Notes: a model not told the origin generated them from the letters alone. 64,000 nucleotides of DNA from Vespula vulgaris (GCF_905475345.1 NC_066596.1:4775001-4839000), one strand, 5' to 3'; shown: positions 1 to 13,446, numbered from the stretch's first letter. A program made the numbers and translations.

Positions 1-1369
1 CAATAGTGATTATCACAGAAATGCGGAAATGAGTTCGTTGAAGTAAAAATAAGGGCTTTGATTCCATCGATTGGATAAGGAGAACGTAAAGGTAGCGAAA
101 GAAGGAGAACCAGAGCAGGTCAAGCACGCGCAAGGCAGAGTTTTCACGCGTCGGGAGCACGCACCCCGTCCTTTTCACGCACTGCTCACCTTCTCGGCCG
201 TTGACGCACATACGATCCATGTTGCTGATGCCCGTATCGTTGTTTCTACACCTTCGAATTATGTGTCCCACCATGATCGCAAGACACTTTTTCTCTAACA
301 CATTTTACACTACATTAATTTTTATTTTAATGGATCAACAATTTCATGACCTTGCTTATGATTTTTTATTCGTTTCTTAACTAAACAGAGTTTTATAGGT
401 GGTGACTAATTAAAGCCCATGTCTAATACAAATAATATTTTTGCTGATGTTCACTGATGAATGATGTATTGATGCACTGATGAATGACTAATTTTTACAA
501 AAGTAAAAATTACATAAGAATAAAAGTTTACTTTATCTTATTGAAAAATATTTCTTTTATACGATTACCAGTATTACTAATAGATGATAAGTTGATCTTA
601 TAACAATCGTTAAATTCAATACCGAGGCAGATCTACCTCTGACCTATTCAAGGAAAATTAAATAAATAAAGCAAAAAAGCTTAAGTATGGCTCGTAAAAG
701 GAACTCGATCGAAAGGAACGTTTTACTAGCGATTTTCACGGTTTCTCCCCTTGGTAACGACAGACCGCACACGCGTGCACTTTGCCAAGTACAGAGAGGA
801 AGAGAAAAACAGAGTAGTACTAAATGAAAGAGAAAGAAAGAGTAGTACTAAGAGAAAGAAGCGTAGGCAATGTCTACCCCCGTGTAGAGAGAATGTAGAA
901 AGGAAAAAAGCTAGGAGAAGCTCGCGTGCTCTGGAAAGCCAGCTCCGTTGCAGGAGGAAAAATTGAAAGGCCTCCTCCGGTGTATCCTCTTTCTCTCTTT
1001 CCCTCTCGTCCTTTCTCTCTCTTTCTCTTTCTTTCGTAACGCACATACCAACAACATATACGCGCAATATAAGTGCGTGCTATAGATTTCGTTCCACTCC
1101 GTAGAACATGTACTCGTACGATACGTACGTGTCGTATTCACTCGAGACCACCTCTTTCCCTCCAACCTACCCTCGAAACTCACCCCACCTACCCTGACTA
1201 CTCCTGCATCCTCCTCCCTTGCCCTTCTCCACCTGTGAGGAGGAGCAAAAAGGGGTGGATTTCCTAGGCACGTACGATACGCACCTCTACACGTGCGATA
1301 TGTGCACTTATGCTCTCTTTTCCACCCTCCCAGTAGCAACCAACTTGCTCATTCCACCCTCTCTCATGC

Positions 1370-1403
1370 TCTCTCTCTCTCCCTCTCTTTTTCTCTCTCT
1401 TTC

Positions 1404-1442
<39 letters not shown>
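1370..1442. repeat. (CT)n microsatellite
   Basis: Long pyrimidine tract, mostly CT dinucleotides with interspersed TTT and CCC interruptions. All frames through it encode Ser-Leu repeats and are not genes. Confidence 0.9.
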
Positions 1443-3223
1443 AAAAACCAGCGCGTAATCCAGCAGCGTACATGCATGTGTAATTTCATAGGTGTATGGT
1501 ACCGAGGCTACTTGAAGGGTTTCCATCTATATGCGTGCACGCACCCCGAGTGAGGAGCACACGCACGTTTCCAGGGAGAGGATGAAGAGAGAGAAAAAGA
1601 GAGAGGGTGTGTGTAGGAAGTCAAGTCCTCGGGACTCTCCATGTGTATGTATATTTTTGTTCGCTCTCATAGTAATAGGCCAAGCGTGTACCTGCGCACG
1701 CAATTATCCTGCGGAGAGTGCCGTCGGGAGCCTTCGAGAAGAGCGGAAGGAGGGAACTATGTTTCTCTCTCTCTCTCTTTTTTCCTTCTCAAGGCTAACG
1801 GCAAATTGCAAATTTCGAGTGCGTTCCCGCGACTTCATTTTTTTACGAGCTCCTGTCTGCCTCTAGCGAGCTTCTCCCTTTTCTTCGTCGTTAGTCTATC
1901 TCTTTCTTTCTCTTTCTCTTTCATTCTTTTTCCGCCTTCTTTCCTTCTTTCTCTTTTTATCTCGCGTTTCTTTTTAGATTCTACCCCTTCTTATGAGACA
2001 GACTAGGGTAGCGACGAGGGAGTAACTTGGCTATTCGACTTTGCAATGGAATATGCTTGGACAAACCGTTTTCGATCACGAGATCGCTATGCTTCTTTTA
2101 TCGATCCCCTTTCTAAAGATCTTCTGTAACCAAAACGGTCAGCATGTTAATTATTCAAGTAAGTTTTTTATTTATTAAAGAACTCATTTGTGAACGAGAA
2201 AATTGTCACGTATTTAAATTAATTTATACTAATGTAAAATTAATATTCTTTAATTTGATGGAATGAACTCTTTGTGAATTATGCTAGAATTTCAAATTTT
2301 ATAGCCCCCGAGGATCAAACTCTATTTTTAACCGACCCTATCTCTCTTTTTCCACCTTAAAAATTTCTTCCGTACTATCGTCAGCACCAGGGCCAGCACC
2401 AAAGCAACCCCCTAAGGGGGTAAGTTGCGCGGTAATCTCTCGGCCAAAAGTCGATGGTCCTTTTTCCCTCTAACCCCTCTCCTACTATTCTTTCTGCCCT
2501 CTCTCACTCTCTCTTTCCACGATTCACCAGGCATACCGTCGAGCGCCGGGATAAAGTCACGAGCAGTAATTATGAACGATAGTAGGGGAGAGAGAGGATA
2601 TAATTGTGATTGATGGAGAGACGAGAGGAGAGGCTAGCAGGGGGAGATGACTTCCTTTTAATCTCGAACCTAACCCTTGCACTCGATCCATTGCCGTTTC
2701 TGTCCGGCATGATTCGATGCGATTCCATTACCTTCGAGACTGAAATCTCTTTGCAAAAATGAAACAGAAAGAAAAGAAGGAAAGAAAAGATGTACGTATG
2801 TCAACGGGTAAAAAGATCGTCAGGCTACCAACGTTGAACATAAAAAGGTATAAAAAAGAAGCGAAAGAGAGAGAGAAGGAGAGAGACAGTTAGACAGAGG
2901 AGACGGGATCCTCGTTCGGTTTCGATCATTCGTTTTAAGAGGATTTGTCGAGATAAAGCGTTCTTCTTAGCCCCTCGTTTACATCCGAACACCGATACTC
3001 GTTTCTCGAGAGGAACAAGATCGTTCGTGATAGCGGGTGGTGCTGTATTGTTGGTGTTGGTGAGAGATTTAATTTGACCCACTTCCGGTTCTCTACGATG
3101 ACACAAACAGGCTCCTAACTGTGCGGTCAGATAGGTCAAGTTTACGAGATAGCCCGATTCTCCGTAAACCCTTTCGGCTTAACCCGAAACACATCTCGTG
3201 GTCTTCTGTTTTGCTTTCAGTGT

Positions 3224-3350
<127 letters not shown>

Positions 3351-6300
3351 GAGGGTTCCTCTACCAATCTATCTCTTTCTCCCTCGCTCTCGCGTGCTTG
3401 CTTCGATTCTCTCCTTCCTTCTTTCGCTCGTCCTCACTCACCACGGTCGACCCACCCGCTGCGTATCGGAGTACCTGCCAACCCTACCGACGACACCTGT
3501 GTAACACTTTCGCGAGCCGTAACCCAACGATCTCTGCGTTTCCTTTTTTTCTCTCTTCTTTTTTTACTTCGCTTCACGATTCGCGCCATGCCTCGCTAAT
3601 CAAAAGGATCCGGAGCTGGGCGTGGGTGCTGCCGGAAGATCAATGATGCGCTTTTATTTTTTATTTTTTTCCTTAACTTTGAGCGAGAGGTATTTGTTAA
3701 TAAAATAAGAATTTTCTTATGCTTTCTAATTTTTTTTATTGATTCAATACTTTGAAATACAACAGGAAAACGAAAAGGGTAATCAATAAAAATATAAAAA
3801 TAAAGAGTATCTAGCGATTAATTGAAATTTATTTTGTCATTAATTTGGAATACGTATTTTTGGCATGAATCAGAAACATTAAGAAGAATAAATCTTTACG
3901 AAACAATACATAAATACTAATTACATCGATTACGTTAACAGTATCTGTTTGAGGAGACAATAACATGAAGCAGCAATAGAAAAAATTTGATGAATGCTAA
4001 AAGAAATGTAAACTATTCATAAGAAGATTTCAACGAATAAAATAAAGAACAACGTTCGCGAATTTGTTTAAATTACATTAAATTTGGGTTGCGAGAAGCA
4101 TTGGAACAAAATCGAAATTACAAAAAATAACGAAGATTAAGAGTTAGATAAATTTTCCTCAAAAAAAAAAGAAGATTAGAGTCGGACGTAAGGAAGGTAT
4201 GGAACGGGGTTGGTACATAGAAGCAATCGTGCCACGTGCTCCTGGTCCGTTCCTCGCGTCAACTTTGCAGGGCATCGATCGCTCCTGTGAGAGTCGCGCA
4301 CGCGGTCGCATGCGAGAGTTTCTCTTCTCGTGGCTTCGACACAGAACACGTACACACACTTGCAAAACATACACCAATCGAACTACTATGTACATTCTCC
4401 CTGTCCTATACATACATATAGAGAAATACGAATACAAATCAAACAAATACACGTAAGCTTACGTACACATGTTAGAGCTTGCTCGTAAGCGCGCGCTCGC
4501 GCGCTGGCGCACGAGGGAGCACGCACTTACGCACGATCGAGGCAGATCGTTCGCTCGTTGTGCGTGGCGCGCAGCGTTTCCATGACGACCGCTGCCAGTG
4601 CCACGCATTGATCGCAGACTCCCGGTGCGTCAAGTCGAGTGCGTAGAAACGAACCTTCTAAGAGAGAGAGAGGATACTCGTAGGGTGAGAGACGAAGGGA
4701 AAGAGAAAGAGGGAGAAAGAGAGAGAGAAAAAGAGAGTACACGTATGCGTAGAAAGAAGTACGCACCGGAGAAAATCTACGGACGAGTTGCTACCGAACT
4801 AAGAGAGAGAAAGAGAAAAAAAAACCGAGAAGAAAAGGGATCGAGTGCTTTAAAGAGAACATTTTTCTTTTCCTCTCTTTCTGTCATTCTTTCGCTCTTT
4901 TACGATTTTTTTTGCAGGTCTTTTTTTTTTGCTCCGAGAGCAATCGCGGAAGAAGAAGAAGGAAGTGTCCGGGGTGGTTTTTGATTTGCAGAACGAGCGG
5001 GAAGCAGATAGCGTTTGTTTAACATCAGGGGATTAAAAAGTTTTCATGTAACGAGGGAGGAATGGAGAATTTTTCTGTACGATAGTTGATACTTCGGATA
5101 CTTACCTATGAGAAGTTCGTTCGATCTTTTGCTTTAAATACTTTACCATGCAATATCGATGAATTACTGCGTTCTTTTTAATTTCAGATTAATTGTATAT
5201 TATTTGGTAATCGAAAACTTTCTAAGCTTGTATGATTCATCTCAATATTATTGATCGCTATTGTAAGTTAGATAAATATTGATTGCTACGTAAACAGTTA
5301 TTATTCTATTCGCATGGATACGCACTCATCCATATTTGTATATAACCTTTATTCACGTTCTTTCTATTTACAATAACAAACAGAGAAGGAGAAAGAGAGA
5401 GGGAGAGAGAGAGAGACCTCTTTTTCCGGTAAACGAAAAACGGTGAGTAGAGGGGAAGGTCGCTCACGCGAGCCGTTCGTCCTGACCTTCGAATCCAGTC
5501 TTGACAATGCCATGCTAGGACCTTGTAGCCGGTCCTACGGGCATAGGCGCTAAGAAAAGTAGTTGTCACAAAGGATCGCGAGCTTCGAGACTTCCACGCA
5601 TCATGTCTTAAGAGCCACGTAGTATTAAGCGTCGCCATTGTGAGAAGAGATTCGAGGCGTAAGCTCACCGTACCAGGACCAACGATTATTATTTGCCTTC
5701 AAACCAACGTACAAAAAGCTACATTATTTTCTGTTTTCCTCGTGGTTTTAGAAGGTTTAAAACGTTCCTTTCCATAACAAATCGTGTTTAAATGTCTCGC
5801 AAACTAGTGGAAAAATGAGAACACGAAATGTCGACTAGCGTTCATAATAGCATTCGCCACTGTTTCATTTGGCAAATATATTTTAACAAAAGAGATTTCA
5901 AATGCGATAACTATCGTTAGGCAATTATAATCGTTATTGTTATTATTAAACATTATTAATACTTTACTAATAATATCGAGTAGACTCGTTACTTGGGTCA
6001 TTCTTATCCGCGTACAATTTGAATGAACTCGACTATGCGATTAAGGAGCAGAAAGCGTCAAGTTTCGAAGAAAGTGGATGACGAACGATACAGTAGACAC
6101 TGAAGATATCGGCAACGCGCTCGTGAACGTGCCAAATGGTGTTCCTCTCCGCGAGAGCAATAATTCATGGTCGTAACTTCCTCCGCATCTGTGCTCTCCC
6201 ATCCTGTAGAAAGAGAGAGATAAAGATAGAGAGAGATTCTGGGCCGTGATCCTGCGTGACGATACAAGCTGCACACTATCCAGATGCCACGCGTGGAGAT

Positions 6301-7531
6301 TGTCTTTGGAAAGAAAAAGCGTGAAAAGAGAGAAAGAAAGAGAGAGATAGATGCGGAAAGAAATATTCTTTAATCTCTGTCAACCATAAGATAAAAAAAA
6401 TCTAAAGTCCAAAAAGCGATGGTTATTTGAGTTATTTCATTTGAAGGAAAAAGAGATTAAAGATCGAAAAATACAGTATATAAATTGTTTCTGATCATCG
6501 AAGAGAAAAGTTATTCTCGTATGGTAAGAGAAAAAGTTGCTTGGCGGAAATTTGGGACAGCTGTTGACACGCTGGCCCAGAAAAGTCGGGAAAAGCGATT
6601 CTCGTGCGACCGACTATTTTCGTGGCTATCCTCTCTTTCTCTGTCCCTCTTTTTCACTATCTCTCAGTTGCTCTCTTCGTCAGCATGCGCGCGCGTCACT
6701 CCGAGCCACGTGGGACACGAACGGGAAGGATTTTCAAGGATAATGTCCTGATCCTGATCCACGCGCCCTGGACGAGCATGCGTGGACGGGACCCATTGTT
6801 GAGATTAACAATGATAATTCTTCGTTTATGATACGTGAAATTACTTTTTCTTTTCGATATTTAATTTGATTGAATCATCAGAGAATGGAACACCGAACAA
6901 AATTGTTACTTTACGAATTTTTATTTTACGATTTCTATGAGAATAAAGCAACAACGATTAATTACGAAAGGTATTATAAAAGAGGTCGTCAAAGAATTTG
7001 AAAAGCAATATATAAAATCTGATGAATTTTTTTTCTATCTGTACAGAATTTCTCATTAAGAAGTTTTTCTTGGGTGCTAGTAAATTCTGAAAAGATCCGC
7101 TCACACTTTCTAAGATCGGTAACTGCCCCGTTAACCGCGATGTTACCAGGGTGATCACCCCATTATCGTCCAGCATTGGTCTTTCCCTCGGCTCGACACC
7201 CCAGAATCCGGGTTCTACCTCGGAGGAGCAATTTCGTCCACTAATTTGACAAAATCGATTCAACTTTTCTCTCCCTTTCCATATTCTACCATCGTTTATT
7301 TCGCCTTAGGTATATTCTCAAGATTCGCGCGCGCAAAGGAAACGATTATTTATAATTAAAAAAAATTTTTGACGCACAAAGTCTTCATATACACACACGC
7401 CCACAAACATAGAAGAAGGTACAACTTAGTGAAAGTCACGGAAGCCTATTAACCCGACAAAGGATAGTGTCGCCGATGAAACGAAAATAGAAATCGGAGC
7501 ATCCCTTTGTCGCGGCTGGTGCATGGTTTCC

Positions 7532-7546
7532 CAAGAGAAAGAAAAT

Positions 7547-7583
<37 letters not shown>

Positions 7584-7660
7584 GGAGAAGGAGGGAGAGT
7601 GAGTGAGAGAGTGAGACAAAGAGGGAGGAAGACAGAGAGAGAGAGAGAGTGAGTGAGAGA
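7532..7660. repeat. (GA)n / GTGA purine tract
   Basis: Imperfect GA-rich microsatellite with GTGAGTGAG and GGGAGG interruptions. It has the same composition as the other purine tracts of the window. Confidence 0.85.
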
Positions 7661-9766
7661 AGTAGGGAAAGGGGAAATAAGGAAGATAGAAAGACGGCCA
7701 ACAATCGGTGGAAGGACAATGTACAAGAGTCGTCCGATTGGTTCGTAGCCACGCGCCAAAGTATTTTGTATCTAGGAGTACGGCAGATGTTTCTAACGAG
7801 CGAAGAACCTTAGCTCTAGAAAGACCAAGAGAGAGGGAAAGAGAAAGACGGAACAGCATTGAGAAGAAGGGGAAGGAAAAAAGAGGAGAGAGAAGAGTAT
7901 CGATCGCGATATGCCACGCACCGTCGCGATTAGTCGGCCGTCGTAATGAAGATAAGTCCTAACGAGCTCGCTGTCGGCGCGTTATCGGGCCGAAAGACAT
8001 GCGATCAACGAGCTTTCGAAGGATAAGCCTGCCAAGAAGGTAGAAGTAGAAGTTACGAAAGAGTCGAAAAAAGGAGGGAAAAAATTCTTCGACTTCGCCG
8101 GCGGCGGTAAATTATTTCCCGAAGTCTGATCAGGACAACACGGTGGCTCGTGTACCTGTGCCATCAACGTGAAATTTATGTCCTTTTGTCTACCCTGCAG
8201 TCCTACTGTATGTTTATTTCTTGATCTTTCGATTGGAGAAAGTAATGCGAAAGTTATAGACATTCATCGGTGGAACCTTTCGACGGTTCGTTTAGATGTA
8301 ATAATAAATTAATCTAATGGTTCTCTGACTATAGCATTGAAAAATTTTGGTGCATCGATTGAGAACGAGAAAGTTAAAGAATCCGGAAGTGAGTGGAAGC
8401 ACCTTGCATCGTATAAGGGGTTGAGAAAGAGGGTTGTCAGAGTCTCTTAAAAGTCAGTGAATCCATCTACGAAGGACCCTAGTGCGAGGGTGCAGGGGTT
8501 GGTACTAGGTGTTCGACCAAATCGGGGGTTGTGCACCCCCAGATCGGTAGCGCGTGTCCTCTTCAATGGAGTAGTCCACCGCTATATTGCCGAGAGGTAC
8601 CCCATCCAAAAGGGGTTAAATGCTCTTTTTTTTCCCCGCGACGCGTCGTCAAGGTGTTGACCGCCCCTCACGACGAAAAACCAACGTCAACGGAGGGAAC
8701 CCGAAGTGGCCCCGATTAGGAATCGTTTCGTGACAACGGAATAAAAACATACGGTATACTTTTTTTTTTGTTAAAGTTTCAAGGTCGCTCTTAAAAAGCT
8801 TGAAAGTATTCAACTAAATAACGTAACTGCGTTTGAAATATTTCTGTTATTAATATCGTACATTAATTTCTTTTTCAATGAAAAGACGATACGTGAAGTA
8901 TACGATTTGAAGTAATAGATTCGAGAGAACAGATATAGAAATCGAGACGGTATTATAGTTATGTAATCGATTGAGTAAGATGTTTAGAGAGCTAGACGAA
9001 AGAGGGAGAGAAAGGGTGAATTAATCGTACTCCACAGGTAGAAAGTATGAGCACGAAAAGATATAAGCAAAACGTAAAAATATAAAAGGATGGAACGTAA
9101 GAACCATAAAGCTCGCTTTCCGCATGTCTTCTTTTTATAATCATCGCTTCGTACGAATTTCTTTTTTTTTCCAAAAGGTTCTCTTCTTTTCGACCAGGTG
9201 AATGTCCCCGGGAGAGTGAAGACCGAGCATCGAAGATCAAGAGAAAATGAAAGAAAGAGAAAGAAAGAGAGAGAGAGAGGGTAACAGGGGTGATTTTTCA
9301 TTTTTCGATGCCACGAAACACCGACAATGGACGCGTGTCACGACGGTAGCAGCTGCTTTCGCCACTGTGTTTAGCTCGCGCACATGGCACATAGAGACTC
9401 GCCGCCATCGCAGCAAGATCGCATATCGTAAGATCGAAGTTGCGCAGCTTTTGCCGTATTTGAACTGGTCGGGAATGTGTTGCTCGCATTTGAAATAAGC
9501 TGCTTTGTCTTTCTAGAATTTAGTTACTTTTTGTTGAATTTTTCTTTTCTGGTTAATTGCTGTAATTTCGACAAGCGACGTTCTTCTACTGACGTTCAAT
9601 TTTATCAATTTTTATTGAATTAAGTGCACTCAAGTTTATTGCTATTATAAAAATCCATTCGTAATTCTATCTTGACGTGATATAAGAAATATCGACGAGA
9701 AAGGAGAGTAGAAAAAAAACCTTTGATCGACTTATTTGAAAAATGTATTTTTTTTGAGCCTTTAAT

Positions 9767-9912
9767 AGGCTCAACAGTCGCCACTTCACGGATCAGTTGT
9801 TCAACGAAGAGATCGATATTCGAAAGGATCCAGAAAAGAAAGATACGATCTACCTTCTTGGGCTCCGTCACTATGGCGGACTAGCCGAAGCGAAATGTCA
9901 GGTAGACGAACG
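9767..9912 (+). CDS. Coding-like segment, possible exon (unrecognised)
   Basis: This is an uninterrupted frame of about 48 codons, from an in-frame TGA at 9755 to a possible donor (CAG followed by GTAGAC) after 9912. A possible acceptor (TTTAATAG) ends at 9768. The reading is charged and non-repetitive, with cores such as NEEIDIRKDPEKKD and LLGLRHYGG, unlike the repeat-driven frames around it. The frame stays open past the donor to 10057. The opposite strand is also open here, which weakens the case. I recognise no family. It could be a chance frame, a decayed transposon or retrocopy piece, or a real exon. Confidence 0.18.
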
Positions 9913-10655
9913 TTCTACGATGAAACGAATAAAGGTTCCTTCTTTAGCATGGACTCTTGTTCTGTTAGATAATATTTTATATGGAAGAAGTAATCTTGAG
10001 AATTATATTACATTAAATAACATTTCTTCTATGGAGAAAATATATTTATTGTTATAAAAATATTTTCTTTAACTTTCATTCCAATGGTTCAAGTAAAGTC
10101 GTTCAAATGTTAATATAAATACCGTCATATTGTTCTAAAAATTGGATTTTGTAGCAGCTCAGATCTATCAGAGCCAAGTAAAAAATCAAAAAAGAAGATA
10201 AAAATCTATGCATCTTCTGTCGTACGACAAGATCCATACGTCGACCCTTTGGTAGAAGAATACGCATTAATTTATATCTGCATACGCTGGCTATTATTAT
10301 GTTAATTTTTTAACCTACCCGCCGACATCAACGAACCAGATATTCTGGTAGCATCCCGTACCTATGCTTGCCAACGTACGTATACGTTTATATGCACGTA
10401 CGATTAAAATGCACTCAGCTTATACATACACAAAAAGAAAGAAAAGAAAAAGAAAAAGATGGTCTAGCACCTGGGAAAATCATTCGACAGAGATAATTCG
10501 CAGCATCCATCGCAGCATTTATTCTTTTCATCGTATATGGATAGCAACCCAAGAGAAAAGATAATGCTTAGCGATGATGTTTCTTCGGAAAAGTCGAAGG
10601 GAAGGGAATAGCTAGCAGTAGGTAGTAGTTCGATTAAGATACAAGACGCAGCCAG

Positions 10656-11036
10656 ATGGATGAGAAAAGACAGAATATACCCGCAGGATGGGTTATGAGG
10701 GTGAATGTGAAAAAAATTAACTCTTATTCGAGTGCTAACGCTTCGACACGTATGAATAAAAATCTACGAAGCCCTCATCAAGAGAAGGAATTACCAGAGC
10801 GAGAAATTCCGAGACAACAAGATTTTGAACAGCTGGAAGAAAATGTACAACTTGCTACTGAACGAAAAAATGAGGCAATACGCAATAGCGTGTTTTTTGT
10901 TATGAACTTAAAATCGATCGATCTGTTTCATACTTTTCTTATCCTACCCTTCGTACCACGCGGAATTACGCTTCAATTTGTGAGCCACTTCGCTCTATCT
11001 TTTGTTGGGACGTCCCATAAAGAAAGAAAGTCGTAA
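10656..11036 (+). CDS. Hypothetical 126-aa ORF
   Basis: A complete ATG-to-stop frame of 126 codons outside any simple repeat. Residues 1-88 are hydrophilic and rich in Glu, Arg and Gln, with a possible short helical or coiled-coil stretch around residues 45-75 (for example EKELPEREIPRQQDFEQLEE). The remainder turns hydrophobic and looks like translated non-coding DNA. I recognise no domain. A window this size is expected to contain one or two chance ORFs of this length, so this is only a candidate. It lies about 1 kb left of the CpG-rich block I take as the Tet promoter. Confidence 0.15.
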   Translation: MDEKRQNIPAGWVMRVNVKKINSYSSANASTRMNKNLRSPHQEKELPEREIPRQQDFEQLEENVQLATERKNEAIRNSVFFVMNLKSIDLFHTFLILPFVPRGITLQFVSHFALSFVGTSHKERKS

Positions 11037-11814
11037 AACGGTAGGCAAGACTGTCTGTTTCATGCGGACCCTATTTTCCTACGTAGTAGAAGCAGCCAAT
11101 CCCACGGGTTTCAAAGATTCGACATTTTTCCTCTGTTGTTTCCCCCCTTTCGAACGCGCTAACGATTTATTTCGACAACCTCTCTGATTCGATATCAACG
11201 ACTCTATTTTTTAGCCTAGAGCAAGTCAACTGCCTTCCAAAACCCTTGCTCCGATATTTGTATACTCCTAATACTGGAGAGGAAGAAGAAATTCAAATTA
11301 GGCAGTCTTTTTAGAACGGTTTTGATGTTCAACAATGCACGTTCGTTTATATCACGATGGTAGGGGGGAATAGTATAATAAAATAGATCTTGCATTATGG
11401 TCTACGATATTGTTTATTAAATCCAATTGTTACAAATTAAAATGGGTTACAATGGCATACATTTTTAATGCATTTTCCAAGTACATATTTACTTTCGGAA
11501 AGGCAAGTATGTGATGATAAATATATGACACGGCGTATGATTATCGATTATCTTATGCTTATCTCCCGGGAAGAAGAAGAAGAAGAAGAAAAAAACAAAT
11601 ATTCCAACGAAGGACGAGAACGACCCTGTGACCCACGATCGTATAAGTACGGTCGAAACGTTTTTTTTATGGCGCGTTACACGTGCCTTGCGATTTCATC
11701 GAAGTGGGGAGTACGAGTCGAAGGAGGTGGTGTACAAGGACGCTACAACGATTTGAGGAATTCAAGAGTAACAGAGAGAAGGAAAGAAGAAAAGAAGAAA
11801 GCAAAGAAAGAAGG

Positions 11815-11844
11815 CAGGAAGGAAGGAAGGAAGGAAGGAAGGAA
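11815..11844. repeat. (GGAA)n tetranucleotide repeat
   Basis: About seven GGAA units inside a longer purine-rich stretch starting near 11780. Tandem GGAA units are potential ETS-factor binding arrays; no function is shown here. Confidence 0.8.
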
Positions 11845-12029
11845 CTACCATCGCAGCATCCCTCGGCTCATCGAAAGACGCGCGCCGTCGCTAACGGGGG
11901 TTGAGAAGGTTCGAACGCGCACATGCGCTGTTTGGTTGAAGCGCGCCGTGACTCCCCACTACTTATCCAAACTGTTGAGAGCACATTCAGTTCTGGATAA
12001 GGAGTGGGAAGAGGAGGGAAGGGTTCCGA

Positions 12030-12826
12030 GTACCCCACCATCACCGAAAAATCTTCATCGTTCGAGTTCGGCCAACGTCGTCTTCCACTCGTCTCTTTCC
12101 GTAAAGACTCGGTTCATGTCGTACTCTCCCCACCATTTAACGATGAACGCGAGGTCGTGTAGAATTTCCCTTTCCACCGGATCGGGTTGGTCCTGGCCTG
12201 GCGCTTGGTATCCTGGCTTCCCGCCATGGCGGGCGGGATGACACTGCCGAGGAGTGCCGAGCCGTGCCGAGTCGCTCACGAGCGCCGAAACGCGGGCAGC
12301 TGCCGGCTGGTTCCGCGACTCTCCGGGGCCACGGACAAAGAATATACTCTCTTGCCGAGCAATACAGTCACCGCGCGCGCGGCGAGAGCACACACTCAGC
12401 ACGGGGCAGCACGCCGTGAAAACCAAAGGTACGCCTTTGCCCCCTTCGATCTTCGGCTACGCGCTCTCTCCCCGTGTGTGTATATATATATGTATATACA
12501 TATACTACATAAATCATACATGTATATACATATACATATACACGTTGAACATTCGCCGGTTGTTTCTTTCGTACGTCTTTGCGGCGTACTTTTTATTGTG
12601 TTGTTGTTTTTTGTTTATTATCTTTTTATCAATTTTTTTCATTCCTTGTCATTTCACTTTTACGGGGGTGAAAATAGAAAGGGAGAGAGAATCTCGTGAT
12701 TGTTCCGTCCGAGATCGATGTCGTGGTCGTTGTCGTTTCTACTGTCGCGAGTGCCGATCGAGAGGGAAATTCCGGAAAGAAAGGAGGAATAGGTGCGTGC
12801 GCGTACGCGCGCGCGCACCAGCGCTG

Positions 12827-12868
<42 letters not shown>

Positions 12869-13130
12869 GAAAGAAAGAAAGAAAGAGAGAGAGACGAACC
12901 GTTCGTGAATCGTCGCGCCGGTGATACACGCGCCCCGATATTACGCACGAGGACGTGCACGGGAGAGGAGACGGGAGAGGAGGAGATATATATCGTGAGC
13001 CTTGCGTGCTTCTCTTTTCTGGTGCCGGGTGAAAGAAAGAAAGAAAAGCAACAAATAAATACAGAAAGAGAGGGAAAGAGAAAGAAAAAACGGGAGAAAG
13101 AGAGAAAGGAGAAAGCACGGTGACCGGTAT
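12030..13130 (+). promoter_or_regulatory. Tet: Candidate Tet promoter and non-coding first exon
   Basis: This is a CpG- and GC-rich block in AT-rich surroundings. It holds three TGCCGAG heptamers spaced exactly 10 bp apart (12245, 12255, 12265) and a fourth near 12354. A purine-rich, leader-like stretch follows from about 12670. Two overlapping donors end it: ACCG followed by GTATGT after 13126, and TAT followed by GTAAGT after 13130. It lies about 9 kb upstream of the strong acceptor at 22197 that opens the main Tet exon, so it fits a promoter with a non-coding exon 1. The link is inference. CpG-rich blocks at 16.4-17.5 and 19.1-19.6 kb are rivals. Confidence 0.3.
12833..12892. repeat. (GA)n/(AAAG)n microsatellite
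   Basis: Pure purine tract of GA and AAAG units immediately after an alternating GCGCGC/GTGCGC segment (about 12793-12816) that could adopt Z-DNA. It lies within the putative leader exon. Confidence 0.85.
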
Positions 13131-13415
13131 GTAAGTGAATATAGAGTGTGCGTTTTTGCGTGTGCGTTCCCTTTTGTGTGTCTTCCTTCGAGAAAAGAAA
13201 TAGATAAGAATTAGTGCGAGATAACGAAGCTCGGGGTGGTATCAGGAAAACAGTGCGCGAGTGGTTAAGATAGGGTAAAAAACGAAAACCAGGAAAAGTG
13301 TGGAGGACAATTTTCGCCCATCGGAGAGAGAATGTTCACTTTCGCTTTCGTTCCGTTCTTCCTTATCCCCTTCCTTCTTTCCCCATTTCTGATCATGTCG
13401 GAGAGTACACCCTCC

Positions 13416-13446
<31 letters not shown>

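Noticed and set aside
1293..1553. Open frames across the CT tract encoding Ser-Leu repeats
   Set aside because: They exist only because (CT)n and (GA)n have no stops. The same artefact recurs at about 3200, 7500, 18450, 21150, 31700 and 51600.
5106..5193. Strong minus-strand donor (CATAG followed by GTAAGTAT)
   Set aside because: The preceding open frame is only about 29 codons and lacks a good acceptor; isolated donors are frequent by chance.
5480..5495. TTCGAATCC resembling a tRNA B box
   Set aside because: No matching A box, acceptor stem or anticodon arm could be folded around it.
5306..5638. Minus-strand ORF starting MATLNTTWLLRHDAW with a good start context
   Set aside because: About 75 protein-like residues but ending in a Ser-Leu repeat, with no splice sites or family match; a chance frame is more likely.
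12055..12426. Minus-strand ORF in the CpG-rich block, ending WGEYDMNRVFTERDEW...
   Set aside because: The tail looks protein-like, but the other strand is also open and GC-rich DNA suppresses stops; no splice context or known family. I prefer a promoter/leader reading.
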